Shown here in pieces: positions 16,820 to 25,113 of a DNA stretch of 64,000 nt. Position 1 is the first letter of the stretch, and each line of letters begins with the position of its first letter. Source of the stretch: Metabacillus sp. B2-18 (lineage in GTDB: Bacteria > Bacillota > Bacilli > Bacillales > Bacillaceae); contig NZ_CP088245.1 of NCBI RefSeq assembly GCF_021117275.1, positions 3,075,501-3,139,500 on the forward strand, written 5' to 3'. The translations under genes were made by a program, and so were the position numbers. The notes under the pieces were generated by a model, which saw only the letters and a program-made list of their open reading frames with translations, was not told where the DNA came from and did no database searches.

Positions 16820-18403
16820 TTATTGGCATCCAATTTCCTCTTTTACTTTATTTCTTTTTATTGCTTTCTGCATTTTTTTACAGTTATGCGCAACGCAAAG
16901 AAGCCCCCATTCAATTGTATTTTTTTGGAGGCCACGCATCGAAAAGCGTCTGAACTGCTGATTATGTTTTATTTGTCCAAATACACTTTCCACATCACAT
17001 TTTCGTTGACTATATAATTTTCTTCCTTCTTCACTCTGAAGACGTTCACGAATCTCTTTTCGTTGTCTTTGATTTTCTAGAGATATTGTAATTGTTTTTT
17101 GTTCTTTTCCTTTGGCACAAGTTTTTTGGAAAGGGCAGCCGGCACATTCAAAACATGAATATTTTCTTTTAATTGAAACATATTCATTTTCAGAAGTTTT
17201 TGAGGTTTCATACTGGAAAACAAGGCTTTGCTTGTTTGCACATATAAACTCATCTAGTTCCTCATCGTACTCCATATTTTCTACACGTTCGATTTTCTTT
17301 TTCCAGTTTCTTTTTTGTTCTTGATCAAATGTATTATATTTTATGTACGCTGTTCGTCCTTCTCTTTCTAAAAAGTCATAGTTTTCCTCACTACCATAAC
17401 CAGAATCGGCAACTATTTTTTCTGGTTTCACTCCGTGCTCCTCCAGGTGTTGAAGATGAGGGATCAAGCAGCCTGGATCACCTGCTCTTTGATGTAGAGA
17501 GAAACCTGTAATAAATTGACCTTCTGTTCCTGTTTGTACATTATATCCTGGTTTTAACTGCCCATTTCGCATATGATCTTCCTTCATTCTCATAAAGGTT
17601 GCATCATTATCTGTTTTCGAGAAACTGTTTCTTCCATTGAAAAGTTGATTTTGTTCTTCATATTTCATTTTTCGAGGAAGATAGTCTTTCTTTAATAATC
17701 GAACAGCTTTTTTTGCCTCTTTATTTTTAGGTTCTGTCTCTAAATGCTTTTCTAACTTTTTAATACTTTCTTCAATCTGTTCTGAAGTAATAGGAGTTTC
17801 TTTCAGCTTTTCTTCTAGCCCCATGGAAGGGGCCGTCTTTTCCTCATTTTCAAGGATGTGCTCAATTTGTAAAGCGAGTTGACGATATTTATCATCTAAA
17901 CTTTTTTCATATTTCTCTGTCGCTTTCCGCCAAACAAAAGTATACTGATTTGCATTTGCTTCAATCTTAGTCCCATCTACAAAATAGTGCTCCAGCTTGA
18001 CTAATCCTTTTTCACGTAGTAACTCTACAATTGAGAAGAAGACTTGATAGATAATGTCTTTCATTCGCTCTGATCGAAACCGATTGATCGTACGAAAATC
18101 AGGAGTTTGACTACCGCTTAACCACATAAAGTAGATATTTTCGGTTAGTAACTTTTCCATTTGTCTTCCTGAATAAACTTTTTGTGTATAAGCATATATG
18201 ATGACTTTAAGTAACATTTTTGGGTGATAGGATGGGCGTCCACCACCTTTGTAGGGTTGAACCAACAAAGTATCGTCTAGCTTTTCTACAGCTTCGTGAA
18301 CAATGATAGATAAATGATTTTGAGGGATGAGAATTTCAAGGTCTAATGGAAGAACTAACTGATTCATGTTATAATTAACGAAAGAGATATGATCATATTT
18401 CAT
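16820..18403 (-). CDS. IS1182-family DDE transposase
   Basis: 527 residues from the preferred start, intact. It has an N-terminal DUF772-type domain (KGGGRPSYHPKMLLKVIIYA at about 50-75), the DDE residues Asp in YFVDGTKIEANAN, Asp in IVADSGYGSEE and Glu in KCDVESVFGQIKHN, a central charged coiled-coil insertion (about 190-260), and a cysteine cluster CFECAGCPFQKTC that probably binds zinc. The ATG at 18403 follows AAAGGAA; the upstream ATG at 18448 has no ribosome site. The lack of decay suggests recent acquisition. Confidence 0.92.
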   Translation of the reverse strand: MKYDHISFVNYNMNQLVLPLDLEILIPQNHLSIIVHEAVEKLDDTLLVQPYKGGGRPSYHPKMLLKVIIYAYTQKVYSGRQMEKLLTENIYFMWLSGSQTPDFRTINRFRSERMKDIIYQVFFSIVELLREKGLVKLEHYFVDGTKIEANANQYTFVWRKATEKYEKSLDDKYRQLALQIEHILENEEKTAPSMGLEEKLKETPITSEQIEESIKKLEKHLETEPKNKEAKKAVRLLKKDYLPRKMKYEEQNQLFNGRNSFSKTDNDATFMRMKEDHMRNGQLKPGYNVQTGTEGQFITGFSLHQRAGDPGCLIPHLQHLEEHGVKPEKIVADSGYGSEENYDFLEREGRTAYIKYNTFDQEQKRNWKKKIERVENMEYDEELDEFICANKQSLVFQYETSKTSENEYVSIKRKYSCFECAGCPFQKTCAKGKEQKTITISLENQRQRKEIRERLQSEEGRKLYSQRKCDVESVFGQIKHNQQFRRFSMRGLQKNTIEWGLLCVAHNCKKMQKAIKRNKVKEEIGCQ

Positions 18404-18540
18404 AAAAAAATCGTTCCTTTCTTGTATAAGGTGGTGTGGTAACTTCATTATACAAAATTGGACGATTTTTTTGTTTTAATTTTGTCTTTTAAAAAGCTGT
18501 TTTCGTAGATTGATGCAGATAAATATTATTTTAAATGGAT

Positions 18541-18669
18541 AGTGGAATGGAGCGGAAGACACTTGACTCCTGCGGGAGGTAGAGGAAAGGCTGAGACCCC
18601 GCAGGCGAAGGCGAGGAGGCTCAGCTTCCTCCCCGCGGAAAGCAAGTGTCTGGAGCGCAATGTAACGAA
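18541..18669. repeat. GC-rich structured intergenic repeat of Bacillaceae
   Basis: About 130 bases, far more GC-rich than the surroundings, bounded by short direct repeats TGGAGCG. Outer arms gacacttg (18558-18565) and caagtgtc (18643-18650) pair; inside, cctgcggg pairs with cccgcagg (18598-18605), and gctgag (18590-18595) pairs with ctcagc (18620-18625), so the two inner helices interleave. I recognise it from memory as a repeat seen many times in Bacillus-type genomes. The rest of the 365-base gap between the transposase start and ypcP holds only AT-rich sequence and the ypcP terminator. Confidence 0.75.
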
Positions 18670-18703
18670 CCAGTTTTTATATTTAACTTTATTAAAAACA
18701 CTT

Positions 18704-18756
18704 TTAAAAAAAGGCTAACCCAAAGGTCTAAAATCTAGACTTTTGGGTCAGCCCCT
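18704..18756 (-). terminator. Terminator of ypcP (possible IS end)
   Basis: A long imperfect hairpin (ggctaacccaaaggtctaaa / tctagacttttgggtcagcc) begins 12 bases after the ypcP stop and has a T7 tail on the minus strand. Confidence 0.75.
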
Positions 18757-18768
18757 AAAATTTTAATA

Positions 18769-19667
18769 TTATATAGCCTCTTTCACGTCAGTTACATTCT
18801 TTAGTAACTTTTGAATTCCTTTTAGTTCTAAATCCTTAATAATAGAAAATGCCTTTTCTTCGTCAATTTGAAAAATAGCATCTTCAAGTAAACATTCAAG
18901 AGGTGCTTGACAATTAATTTCGGCCAATTTTCTTGATAAAAGTAACATATCCAAATCATTTTCTATTTTTGTTTTTTGACCTTTGGTTAACTCTGAAACA
19001 TTTTGCAACAGCACATCAATTGATCGATATTGAGTAATTAATTTAAATGCTGTTTTTTCCCCTATTCCTTTTACACCAGGATAATTATCACTTGGATCGC
19101 CCATTAACGCTTTAACATCAATTAACATACGAGGTTCGATTTGAAACTCTTCTATATATGAATCTTTTGTATAATGTTTGTAATTACCGATTCCTTTTTG
19201 AAGAATCAATACATCAACAGTATCATTTAAAAGCTGGAGGATATCTTTGTCACCAGTTATAATTGATACTTTCATATCAGCTTCATATGTTTTTGCAAGC
19301 GTTCCAATGCAATCATCAGCTTCATAACCTTCTATTCCCACGTTTGGAATATTTAATGCCGCTACAACTTCTTTTGCAAGGTCAAATTGTGGCTGGAGCT
19401 CTACTGGTGCCTCAGGTCTATTTGCTTTATAATCTGAAAAAATGTCATTTCTATAGGTTTTACTCCCCATATCAAGCAGCAGATAACATGTGTTGGTTTT
19501 GTATATTCTATAACAGAAATCAAATGCTTTAATAATCCTGAAATTGCATTTGTTGGTGTTCCTTTACTATTTATCATAAATTGCCCATATACAGATGTCG
19601 CAAAAAAAGAACGAAATAAAAGCGCCATGCCATCGACAATTAATAAATGTTGTTTGTTGTTTTTCAT
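18769..19667 (-). pseudogene. ypcP: 5'-3' exonuclease YpcP, interrupted by a frameshift
   Basis: A FEN-type 5'-3' exonuclease equivalent to the N-terminal domain of DNA polymerase I; B. subtilis YpcP is about 296 residues and removes RNA primers. Two frames together cover the full length. The first (19667 to about 19476) reads LLIVDGMALLFRSFFATSV ... PTHVICC; the second (19470-18769) continues MGSKTYRNDIFSDYKAN ... GYEADDCIG ... GDPSDNYPGVKGIG. Between TGCTGC and GATATG one base is missing, in the Trp/Phe-Asp-Met codons, near 19471-19476. Everything else is conserved, so the lesion is recent, a sequencing error, or a tolerated shift. The 3' part has its own ATG but lacks the N-terminal catalytic Asp. 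Confidence 0.85.
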
Positions 19668-19807
19668 TGAAATCTCCTTTCAAACATAAAAAATAGATCG
19701 CTAGTTCCATTTGATTCATAGGTAAGTATAACATATATCTTTGAAGTAGGAGTTGGTACTTAGAGTTAATTTTGAGTGAGGTCATTGTAGGAGAAATTCA
19801 CACCACA

Positions 19808-19847
19808 AAGAAGCCAGCATGAAACTAAAAGTTCCAAGCTGGCTTCT
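19808..19847 (-). terminator. Hairpin after the 19851 gene
   Basis: A 10-bp stem (agaagccagc / gctggcttct) directly after the stop codon of the small minus-strand gene; the T tract is weak. Confidence 0.6.
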
Positions 19848-19850
19848 AGG

Positions 19851-19988
19851 CTAATCTTCTTTATTATCTCTGCTAAGTTTTAATGCTTCATGTTGAGCAT
19901 ATGATTCAAACTCAGTGTTAAAATCATTTTTCTTCTTTTTATTATTGTTGCGTTGTGCATTCGCATTTCCTAGTTTTGTTCGTCCCAT
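19851..19988 (-). CDS. Small basic protein, possibly SASP-related
   Basis: 45 residues: a basic Asn/Lys-rich first half (KLGNANAQRNNNKKKK) and an acidic, helical second half containing DFNTEFESYAQ. The NAQ...TEF pattern weakly recalls gamma-type small acid-soluble spore proteins, but the match is short. The ATG follows AAAGGTG by nine bases. It lies between ypcP and ypbS and has its own hairpin. Unnamed; function not known. Confidence 0.6.
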   Translation of the reverse strand: MGRTKLGNANAQRNNNKKKKNDFNTEFESYAQHEALKLSRDNKED

Positions 19989-20093
19989 TTCATTCACACC
20001 TTTCACTTTAATCAATCGAGATTAGTTTTCCACTTGAAAGGCATTTCAATCGGGTTTGTTCAAAATGGTGGTTGGAAATGCTAGGAAGAACCT

Positions 20094-20360
20094 TTATTTA
20101 CCATATTTCTTCGCAACAAATTCTTCAACCATTTTCTTAGTCACAAGCTTCCGTGTTGGGACGATTCCCTTTGAAGCAAGCTCATTCATTTCTTTTGTTA
20201 CAGTATTAATTTGCTCTACCTCAAAAGGCTTTGCATTCACACATAAGAAGATCGCTTCCTCAATAAGAGCTTCCCTTTTTTCTTCAAGCTTTAAATATGC
20301 TTGAATATGGTGATGTTGATTTTTACTATGTTGTGATATTGCTTCATGTACATTACTCAA
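20094..20360 (-). CDS. ypbS: YpbS family protein
   Basis: 88 residues, helical, unknown function. The pattern NVHEAISQH, LKLEEKREALIEEAIFL and MNELASKGIVPTRKLVTKKMV matches B. subtilis YpbS as I recall it. The TTG at 20360, eight bases after GAGG, overlaps the stop of the upstream small gene by eight bases and is the likely start; a GTG nine bases upstream lies in the ribosome site. Coupled with the 20353 gene; upstream lies dynA, as in B. subtilis. Confidence 0.78.
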   Translation of the reverse strand: MSNVHEAISQHSKNQHHHIQAYLKLEEKREALIEEAIFLCVNAKPFEVEQINTVTKEMNELASKGIVPTRKLVTKKMVEEFVAKKYGK

Positions 20361-20541
20361 TGTTCTCACCTCGTTTTTCCATTAACCTCTTAACATGCTC
20401 CTTAGGGGTCCAGCAATTAAACGAATAAGTTGGCTTTGTCTCATATTTTAAACGAGTGCAGGTATAAAGCATAGAGTTGTTTTTTCGTAATGCCTCAAAA
20501 TGAATACATGTAGCACAAACTTGATACGTTTTATAATCCAT
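20353..20541 (-). CDS. Small cysteine-containing protein
   Basis: 62 residues with four cysteines: CATC at 9-12, one near 28 and one near 43 (FNCWTP). This spacing could bind one zinc ion. I do not recognise the family. It starts after GGGGGAAGG and overlaps ypbS, so the two are translated from one message; the dynamin gene dynA ends... upstream on the same strand lies unrelated spacer. Function unknown. Confidence 0.65.
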   Translation of the reverse strand: MDYKTYQVCATCIHFEALRKNNSMLYTCTRLKYETKPTYSFNCWTPKEHVKRLMEKRGENIE

Positions 20542-20611
20542 GCTCCTTCCCCCTACATGTTTTTGTTCATATCCATAGATTGTATCATAATTTTCCCAAG
20601 AAGAATTATAT

Positions 20612-23600
20612 TTAAGCTAAAAGTCCAATAACTTGACTAAGATTGGATTGCTTTTGCTTTAAATAGCCTGTATCTTCAAATTGAATGTCAAGGAGAGCCT
20701 CAAAGCTTTCTTCTGTTTGAACCGTAATTTGCTGAATTAAACTTGATTGCATCTTCATTACTGTATTTTGATAATAGTCCGAAAATTGATGATTATAATT
20801 ATCTAATACCATTGTGACAGGCTCATTAAATCTTTCTGTTAAATCCTCACCCATTATTTTCTTTTCATTTTTCTCAAAAAATGATTTTGTATTTTTAAAT
20901 AATTTTAAGGAAGGCTTTAGCTTCGCTATCATATCACTAGAAAACTCAACTGATATATCAGGTGTTGAAATTTCTTCGAACTCAACACTAGCCAACGTAA
21001 TGGATTGAGATTGTTTCTTAATGAGCTGAGATATTCTTATATATTCATCATCAAAAGTCTTCTTTATTACATTTTCAATTCGTAACGAAGTTGCTTGTAA
21101 TTCTTGGACTAACTCAAACTCAACTGTTCTAACTAAATCGTTTAAGCAAATTTGTAAAGCGTGCTGTGTATCACTCGTTTGATGAAAAACACTTGGATGA
21201 AAGCTTTCTTTAAAAAATTCATTAAAACGGAAGAATAATCTTTGCTTTAAATAAAAGATTAGCTCCTCAATTTCCTGTGTGACAGTTTTTATTAGATGCT
21301 GATTTGTTACTTTTGTTAATTCTTCTTTTACTTTTTGCTTTTCATTCAGTAGACTTTTTCGTATTTGTTCTTTTTCAATTCCGCTCTTTTCAGCAGCATC
21401 GATTAACGATTCTATTCGTTCCTTCGAACGTCTTAAATCTTCCCTAATTGAAATGATTGTAGTGTTTGTAAGCTCTTCTTTAATAAAAGTATCAAATTGC
21501 TGTTTAAAAGTGGAATAGTCTTTTTCATTACTAAGGTTCTCAGAAAGAATATTTAAACTTGAAACTCCATAAAGACGAACATTTCGTATTTCATGCTTTA
21601 AGAATTGATCTTGAATATACGCTTTAACTAATTCAACTTCTTCTTCATCTTTCGCTAAATCAACTGCATTTATAATGAAGAACATTTTGTCTAATGTAAA
21701 AGAATCCTTTACCCTGCCTAGTTGCCTTAAAAATTCACGATCTCCTTTTGAAAAAGGATGGTTATAATATGTCACATAAAGAATGGCGTCTGCCTTTTTA
21801 ATATACTGAAAGGCAACATCTGTATGACGTTTATGCAGAGAATCAGCACCAGGAGTATCAACTAATGTAATACCTGCTCTTGTGATTGGACAATCAAAGT
21901 AAACAATTACCTCCTCAACCAAACACGCTTTATTTTCATTCGCAACAAAATCTTTAAAGGTTTCTTTTGAAGAAGTAATTAGCAAACCTGATGTTGTTAA
22001 ATTTTGATAATCAGGAAGAGCCGTTTTATATTTAGTTAACTGATCTTTTTCATGTTGATCTTTTCCTTGAAGATTTAGCACACTGTTTACAAATACATCA
22101 AATGTAGAAGTGTTCTTCTCACTTAAGGAAGGAATACTTTCTATTACTTCCTTTTGTAATGCTTCTTTAGACTTTAGTTTTACTTCCACTAAACCATGTT
22201 GCTTTTCATTTGTAACTGGTGCAATTTTATTTATTGTTGCAGTAGTTGGATTAGGAGAGGAAGGTAAAAGCCTCTCGCCAATTAATGCATTTGCAAAAGA
22301 AGATTTACCTGCACTAAAAGCCCCAAACAACGCAACTGTGAATGATCTGTTTTTATAGCTCTTAATTTTTCCTTCTAAGGAGTCAGTAAATTGCTTGAAG
22401 CCTCGAATATTTTCGAGTGCTTTTAACATATTCTCTGCCTGTTGAATAAATTCATCTCGATTCCCTAAAGACTGCTCTGCCTTTTGGACTTCTAAAACTG
22501 TCTCACTATCCTGAACTATACCATCAACAACTTCCTCAAGCTCAAGAGTTCTTACACTTTTCTTATAAAATTGGTTTTCTTCCAACCATTTTTGATCATC
22601 TAATGATTCAACAAGTTTTCCATGTCTAATCTTCAAGATATTTTCTTCATAGTTTGCCAGATTCTCAAATCTACATACTAAATCTTCAACTTTAGCCATC
22701 TCTGCTTTACAGTTAGTTAAATCCTTATAGACTGTGTCTAACTCACTTTGTCGACTATCTCTTACATAATCAATAATTTTCTGAAACAAGCTCATGACTT
22801 GTTGTTTACTATGTTTTTTTATTAATTCACTAACATCAGATGAATAAGTTAATACGTATTGGTTATTGTAAGAAGCCCCTGCTTTCATTGCATCCGTTAT
22901 TATTTGCTCTGTTACTTTAACTGCAAATGATTGTACTTGTTGAATGACCTCTGGATCATGGATTTCATAAGTTTTTAGATAGTCTTTTAGTAATGACTGA
23001 AAATGCCAAGATATTTGAGTTTCGATGTTTTGTTTTAAACTTTCATACAACTCATTCTTTCTTCGTTCACGTTCTTGATCTGTTTTGGATTTTGAGAATA
23101 AAAACCCTACCTTAAATGCAGGGTCAACCGACTCTATATAGGCCGCTGCTTTCTCTCTTGTTTCATAAGGTATTAAATTTGCACTTTTTAAAATAGCTGA
23201 CACTTTATCATTTGTTTCAACAGTTAAATTTTCAATTATTTTTTCTTCTTCATTTACTTTTTTCTCGATCAATTGTTTTTGCTCTTGTAGTGTGTTTAAA
23301 CGATCACGAACTTCCTTTTCATCTACATCGGTTAAATTTAATTGCTCTTCATACTTCTCTATATGTTCTTTTATGACTTGTGTAACAGAATCATGAACAT
23401 TTTGATCTATATAGCGCTTTTTATCCTCAACAATAACCTTAATAAGATCTTTTACTTGATCCAGTTGATTCGCTGGATGTTGGTCATCTTTTAATGTTGT
23501 AAAAAAGACATCTTGCGGATGTAATCCAACTTCAGCAAATGATTCTTCAATATGCTTTTTAAAATGGTTAAATTCAATTTCCTTTTCAACATGCTTATCA

Positions 23601-24202
23601 ATTTGGTTTACAATAAGGAAAATCAATTTATTTCGATCTTTCATTTCTTTTATGAATGAAAGATTTTCCTCAGATTGAACATGGTTATAGTCTGTAACAT
23701 AAAAAATGGTGTCGGCAATATGAAGCATGGACTCAGTTGATAACTTATGTGCTGCATCTGTAGAATCGATTCCAGGCGAATCCATAATCACAACATCTTC
23801 TTCAAGGTTTTGGTAAGGCTTTTTTATGGATATTCTTTCAATTTCGTCACCTTGCTTACAATATTCTTTCACTTGCTCAATTGAATAATCTCCCGCTAAT
23901 TCAATACTTTCTTTTGCAGACGAATAAAGAGTGACTTGCTCTTGACCTTTTTCTAATAGTACTAAGTTAGCACTTGTTGGAATAGGGCTTGTTGGGAGTA
24001 TTTGTTCATCTAAAAGCTTATTAATCATAGATGACTTACCAGCGGAAAAATGGCCAGCAAAGGCCACATATAGTTTCTGATGATAAAGCTTGTTAGCAAG
24101 CTCAACTAACTTATGAGCATTTTCAGTATCATGCTTTTTTATTTCATTATGAAGATTTATAACGATTTGCATTAAGTCTTTCGATTTTACAGCCGTTGTC
24201 AT
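20612..24202 (-). CDS. dynA: Double dynamin-like GTPase DynA (YpbR)
   Basis: 1196 residues, matching B. subtilis DynA, a fusion of two bacterial dynamins that tethers and fuses membranes and helps cells survive phage and pore-forming agents. First GTPase: P-loop AGHFSAGKSSM at about 49-59, DSPGIDST at 141, NQID near 199. Second GTPase: P-loop GAFSAGKSSF near 625-640 and DTPGADS near 784, NAVD after it. Each is followed by long coiled coil (for example 290-345 and about 930-985). The start ATG has GGGG at normal distance. It is monocistronic or leads ypbS; a spacer of 70 bases separates it from the cysteine protein. Confidence 0.95.
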   Translation of the reverse strand: MTTAVKSKDLMQIVINLHNEIKKHDTENAHKLVELANKLYHQKLYVAFAGHFSAGKSSMINKLLDEQILPTSPIPTSANLVLLEKGQEQVTLYSSAKESIELAGDYSIEQVKEYCKQGDEIERISIKKPYQNLEEDVVIMDSPGIDSTDAAHKLSTESMLHIADTIFYVTDYNHVQSEENLSFIKEMKDRNKLIFLIVNQIDKHVEKEIEFNHFKKHIEESFAEVGLHPQDVFFTTLKDDQHPANQLDQVKDLIKVIVEDKKRYIDQNVHDSVTQVIKEHIEKYEEQLNLTDVDEKEVRDRLNTLQEQKQLIEKKVNEEEKIIENLTVETNDKVSAILKSANLIPYETREKAAAYIESVDPAFKVGFLFSKSKTDQERERRKNELYESLKQNIETQISWHFQSLLKDYLKTYEIHDPEVIQQVQSFAVKVTEQIITDAMKAGASYNNQYVLTYSSDVSELIKKHSKQQVMSLFQKIIDYVRDSRQSELDTVYKDLTNCKAEMAKVEDLVCRFENLANYEENILKIRHGKLVESLDDQKWLEENQFYKKSVRTLELEEVVDGIVQDSETVLEVQKAEQSLGNRDEFIQQAENMLKALENIRGFKQFTDSLEGKIKSYKNRSFTVALFGAFSAGKSSFANALIGERLLPSSPNPTTATINKIAPVTNEKQHGLVEVKLKSKEALQKEVIESIPSLSEKNTSTFDVFVNSVLNLQGKDQHEKDQLTKYKTALPDYQNLTTSGLLITSSKETFKDFVANENKACLVEEVIVYFDCPITRAGITLVDTPGADSLHKRHTDVAFQYIKKADAILYVTYYNHPFSKGDREFLRQLGRVKDSFTLDKMFFIINAVDLAKDEEEVELVKAYIQDQFLKHEIRNVRLYGVSSLNILSENLSNEKDYSTFKQQFDTFIKEELTNTTIISIREDLRRSKERIESLIDAAEKSGIEKEQIRKSLLNEKQKVKEELTKVTNQHLIKTVTQEIEELIFYLKQRLFFRFNEFFKESFHPSVFHQTSDTQHALQICLNDLVRTVEFELVQELQATSLRIENVIKKTFDDEYIRISQLIKKQSQSITLASVEFEEISTPDISVEFSSDMIAKLKPSLKLFKNTKSFFEKNEKKIMGEDLTERFNEPVTMVLDNYNHQFSDYYQNTVMKMQSSLIQQITVQTEESFEALLDIQFEDTGYLKQKQSNLSQVIGLLA

Positions 24203-24327
24203 GATAATCCCCTTTGTCTCTATACATTTAATACCTTATATTTTACAGAATTTTATTATATTTTTCTATGCAAACTCATTTGTGTTTCTATACAAATTAA
24301 TATCTTGGCTTTTCTAGATACATTAAC

Positions 24328-24360
24328 AAAAAAATAAAGCCCACATTTCTGTGAGCTTTA
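24328..24360 (-). terminator. Terminator of the Fur-regulated micropeptide gene
   Basis: Stem taaagctcac / gtgggcttta with one wobble that is valid only on the minus strand, then a run of seven T; it overlaps the stop codon of the 29-residue ORF. Confidence 0.75.
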
Positions 24361-24447
24361 AGCTTTTTGAGCATCTATATTCTTTAGTATGTAACCAATC
24401 AATACACTATAAGTAACAACGGTACAACCGACAAATAACATAGTCAT
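24358..24447 (-). CDS. 29-residue membrane peptide under Fur control (candidate)
   Basis: A 29-codon frame starting MTMLFVGCTVV, with one hydrophobic span (about 3-20) and a short polar tail NIDAQKA. A GGAGG lies 12 bases before the ATG (a second ATG is six bases further in). The unit has its own promoter with two Fur boxes and its own terminator, which is the main evidence that it is a gene. Small Fur-regulated proteins that act with the FsrA RNA (FbpA-C) are known in B. subtilis; whether this is related is not known. It could alternatively be a regulatory RNA. Confidence 0.6.
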   Translation of the reverse strand: MTMLFVGCTVVTYSVLIGYILKNIDAQKA

Positions 24448-24470
24448 ATTCGCAGCAGACCTCCATATTT

Positions 24471-24524
24471 TGAGAATGATTTTCAATATAGATTCATTCT
24501 ATCATCAATGATAATCATTTTCAA
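24471..24524 (-). promoter_or_regulatory. Promoter with two Fur boxes
   Basis: TTGAAA (24519-24524), 17-base spacer, TAGAAT (24496-24501) on the minus strand. A Fur box TGATAATCATTTTCA (24509-24523; consensus TGATAATNATTATCA) covers the minus-35 and spacer. A second box TGAGAATGATTTTCA (24471-24485) lies just after the start point. Confidence 0.8.
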
Positions 24525-24558
24525 TATCTCTCCCGAAATTTTTCGAAAAATCTGCTGA

Positions 24559-25113
24559 TTATCTTTTATTAGGTAAAAACCTTGATTTTACTGTAAATAC
24601 TTCTTGATAATTTGTATATGTTTGAAGCGCTTTTTCTTCAGCAGGTATTCTAATTGTCATCATGACTATATTTAGCATGGTAAATACTAATGATGTGACA
24701 TATGCATCGAACAACAGAGGGATAATTAGGATTTCTACCGCAACTACAACATAATTTGGGTGTTTGATAAATTGATATGGTCCTTTTGAAACGACAATAT
24801 CATTTGGAACGATAATGATCTTTGTATTCCAATAATGTCCGAGAGAAATTACAGACCAGTATCTCATTAATTGTGTTATAAGTAATATAGGTACTAACAC
24901 AAACCAAAGCTCAGTTAAATCTTTATGAAATATAATTACCTCTAATAAAAGCGAGATAAGAAACAGGACGTGTAGGGATACAATAAATGGGTAATGTTTA
25001 TTACCATGTTCCTCTCCTCCCCTATTTATCATCCACTTTTCATTCTTTTTCGCAATAAATAGCTCAGTAAGTCGCTGAACAATCAATAATGAAAATAAAA
25101 GATAAAACAACAT
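24559..25113 (-). CDS. bpsB: Alkylpyrone O-methyltransferase-like membrane protein BpsB (YpbQ)
   Basis: 184 residues, an isoprenylcysteine carboxyl methyltransferase-family membrane protein with about five hydrophobic spans and the C-terminal signature KGPYQFIKHPNYVVV plus PAEEKALQ. In B. subtilis BpsB methylates alkylpyrones made by BpsA. The start codon is immediately adjacent to the bpsA stop, so the pair is one translation-coupled unit. Substrate is inferred from the neighbour. Confidence 0.88.
   Translation of the reverse strand: MLFYLLFSLLIVQRLTELFIAKKNEKWMINRGGEEHGNKHYPFIVSLHVLFLISLLLEVIIFHKDLTELWFVLVPILLITQLMRYWSVISLGHYWNTKIIIVPNDIVVSKGPYQFIKHPNYVVVAVEILIIPLLFDAYVTSLVFTMLNIVMMTIRIPAEEKALQTYTNYQEVFTVKSRFLPNKR

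Larger units (their letters stand above)
16709..18756 (-). mobile_element. IS1182-type insertion sequence (boundaries uncertain)
   Basis: The transposase gene is the only gene here and is inserted between sspL and ypcP, which are neighbours in B. subtilis. The two flanking hairpins (16709 and 18756) read inward as GGGTGACTCAAAAGG and GGGGCTGACCCAAAAG, an imperfect inverted pair that could be the termini. Both also look like ordinary terminators of the adjacent genes, and no clear target duplication is seen. The true ends may be tighter around the gene. Confidence 0.45.
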
